Shown piece by piece: positions 63,248 through 64,000 of a DNA stretch of 64,000 bases (position 1 is its first letter; each line of letters starts with the position of its first letter). Under the pieces are notes generated by a model that saw only the letters and a program-made list of their open reading frames with translations, made no database searches and was not told where the DNA came from. The stretch spans positions 293,399 to 357,398 of the forward strand of contig JBGPTF010000001.1 in assembly GCA_041490445.1 (NCBI GenBank), read 5' to 3'. Source of the stretch: JBGPTF01 sp041490445 (lineage in GTDB: Bacteria > Acidobacteriota > Terriglobia > Acidiferrales > UBA7541). The position numbers were made by a program, and so were the translations under genes.

Positions 63248-63592
63248 ACGAAGACGTTACGTGCACTGAAGAAAGTGCCGCTGCCCAAACGTATGAAATT
63301 GAGTGGCCCGTCCCGCAGGATGCTCATAGATGCGCTAGCTCGTCGCAGCAGATCGCATCGGAGGAATCAGAAGCTGCTCGGGGCAACACTCCGGAAAATG
63401 GCCTTAGTCTGAATACCTATGCAAAGTATGACGTCGGACACACCAACTAGCGTCGTCTGCCAAGGTGACGCGAGACAGAAAATAGCCGTTGACTATAAGG
63501 CACAAGTGAGTTACACGTTCCCATACATTTGAAACCTCTAGGCAGCAAGTAACTGGAGCATTACAGCCCCTCGAGGAGACTATTTCCAATAG
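63248..63592. other. AT-richer stretch without a convincing gene
   Basis: Base composition drops from the high-GC flanks. Open frames on both strands overlap each other and lack ribosome sites and family motifs. No repeat was recognised. Likely decayed or transferred DNA. Confidence 0.45.
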
Positions 63593-63865
63593 ATGGTAAT
63601 TGATATATCCACGCTTCCAACGCATATCGCGATGGTTGGCAACAGGTTGAATGTAACCGGATCTGACAGCTCTGCCGACACATTTCTTGCAACTTCGTAT
63701 TTTGCAGAATCGGTGATCAAGACTATTGCTCTCGTTTTCCACGCAGGCCTCAGAGATTGTGCGCCTGAGCAGGCCTATCGATTCGGCTATTCCCTCGTGA
63801 GAGCAGACGGCCTCGGCACTTGGGAACGCGCTATCTATGAAAGCACCAATCAACCTTTATTGTAG
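63593..63865 (+). pseudogene. Hypothetical protein truncated by an IS end
   Basis: The 90-residue frame includes TFLATSYFAESVIKTIALVF, HAGLRDCAPEQAYRFGYSLV and RADGLGTWERAIYE, which reads like genuine helical protein. It ends abruptly at NQPLL, where the stop TAG falls inside the start of an IS3-like element (about 63861). The original C-terminus is probably lost. No function is recognised. Confidence 0.4.
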
Positions 63866-64000
63866 TGCTCCCTGCTAATTTAGACAGTCAGGGCCTCGTT
63901 TTTTAGTACAGCTGCGAAAGCCAAGTAGGCCTCGTGCGGAGTGCGATTTGCGATTCCGCGATGAGGCCGGTCGTGATTGTACTCCTCGATCCAACGAGCG
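63861..64000. mobile_element. IS3-like element, end only (continues past window)
   Basis: TGTAGTGCTCCCTGCTAATT (from 63861) is a likely terminal sequence, placed 19 bases before the transposase stop codon. The rest of the element lies beyond base 64000. The far repeat and target duplication cannot be seen. Confidence 0.6.
63880..64000 (-). CDS. IS3-like transposase, C-terminal fragment
   Basis: The visible 39 residues read RWIEEYNHDRPHRGIANRTP, then HEAYLAFAAVLKNEALTV and TAA. WxxxYNxxRPH...TP is the C-terminal signature of rve-type DDE transposases of the IS3 (or IS481) group. The rest of the gene is outside the window. Confidence 0.85.
   Translation of the reverse strand, partial: ARWIEEYNHDRPHRGIANRTPHEAYLAFAAVLKNEALTV

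Noticed and set aside
63404..63853. 149-residue minus-strand frame
   Set aside because: It is rich in Cys without pattern, has no ribosome site, and opposes a frame that looks more protein-like.

Overview
The window looks like a chromosomal segment of an Acidobacteriota bacterium. It is GC-rich, and it carries several gene types typical of that phylum: an ADOP-type duplicated permease, a VWFA-related secreted protein, an Oar-like TonB receptor remnant, a PadR/DUF1700 pair and many short Cys-rich proteins. No rRNA or CRISPR array was seen. Two tRNA genes are present: Arg-CCT and Glu-CTC. All identifications come from reading motifs in the sequence; no database search was run.

Layout. 1-4.7 kb (minus strand): a threonine/aspartate-family operon, ThrC-like, thrB, lysC (split between two reading frames) and canonical thrC (running off the window), preceded by a SAM-I riboswitch. 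4.9-14.1 kb: aceE, a secreted protein, a P-type ATPase and two MacB-like permeases. 14.4-18.0 kb: accessory DNA with small proteins, a ribbon-helix-helix protein, hicB with a truncated hicA, two unknown genes, an integrase remnant and tRNA-Arg. 18.1-24.6 kb: a membrane protein, a radical SAM enzyme and a TonB-receptor pseudogene split by a 2.6-kb IS1-like element that carries passenger genes and has an 8-bp target duplication.

24.7-39.4 kb: rmuC, a secreted protein, a GAF/HD-GYP regulator, rlpA and a rhomboid protease. A MITE-like inverted repeat follows, then pgsA and a long minus-strand cluster trpC-trpF-trpB-trpA-chorismate mutase-aroF-tyrA-scoA-scoB, tightly packed with several 4-8 base overlaps. 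39.6-47.7 kb: a uracil-DNA glycosylase, an NCS1 permease, an osmoprotectant-type ABC transporter, a small methyltransferase, an ADOP permease and tRNA-Glu. 47.8-57.4 kb: a zinc-ribbon protein, queF, a coiled-coil protein, two secreted proteins, padR/DUF1700, and an ECF sigma module (sigma, FecR-like protein, NHL protein, kelch protein). Two matching promoter-like motifs suggest the sigma factor controls this module. 57.4-64 kb: a Lon-like protease, an AI-2E/PerM-family protein, a 51-residue Cys protein, an aminotransferase, and an AT-richer end with an IS3-like transposase fragment.

The best candidates for new biology are the SAM-riboswitch threonine operon with two ThrC-type enzymes, the split aspartokinase, the ECF sigma/beta-propeller regulon and the passenger-bearing IS.
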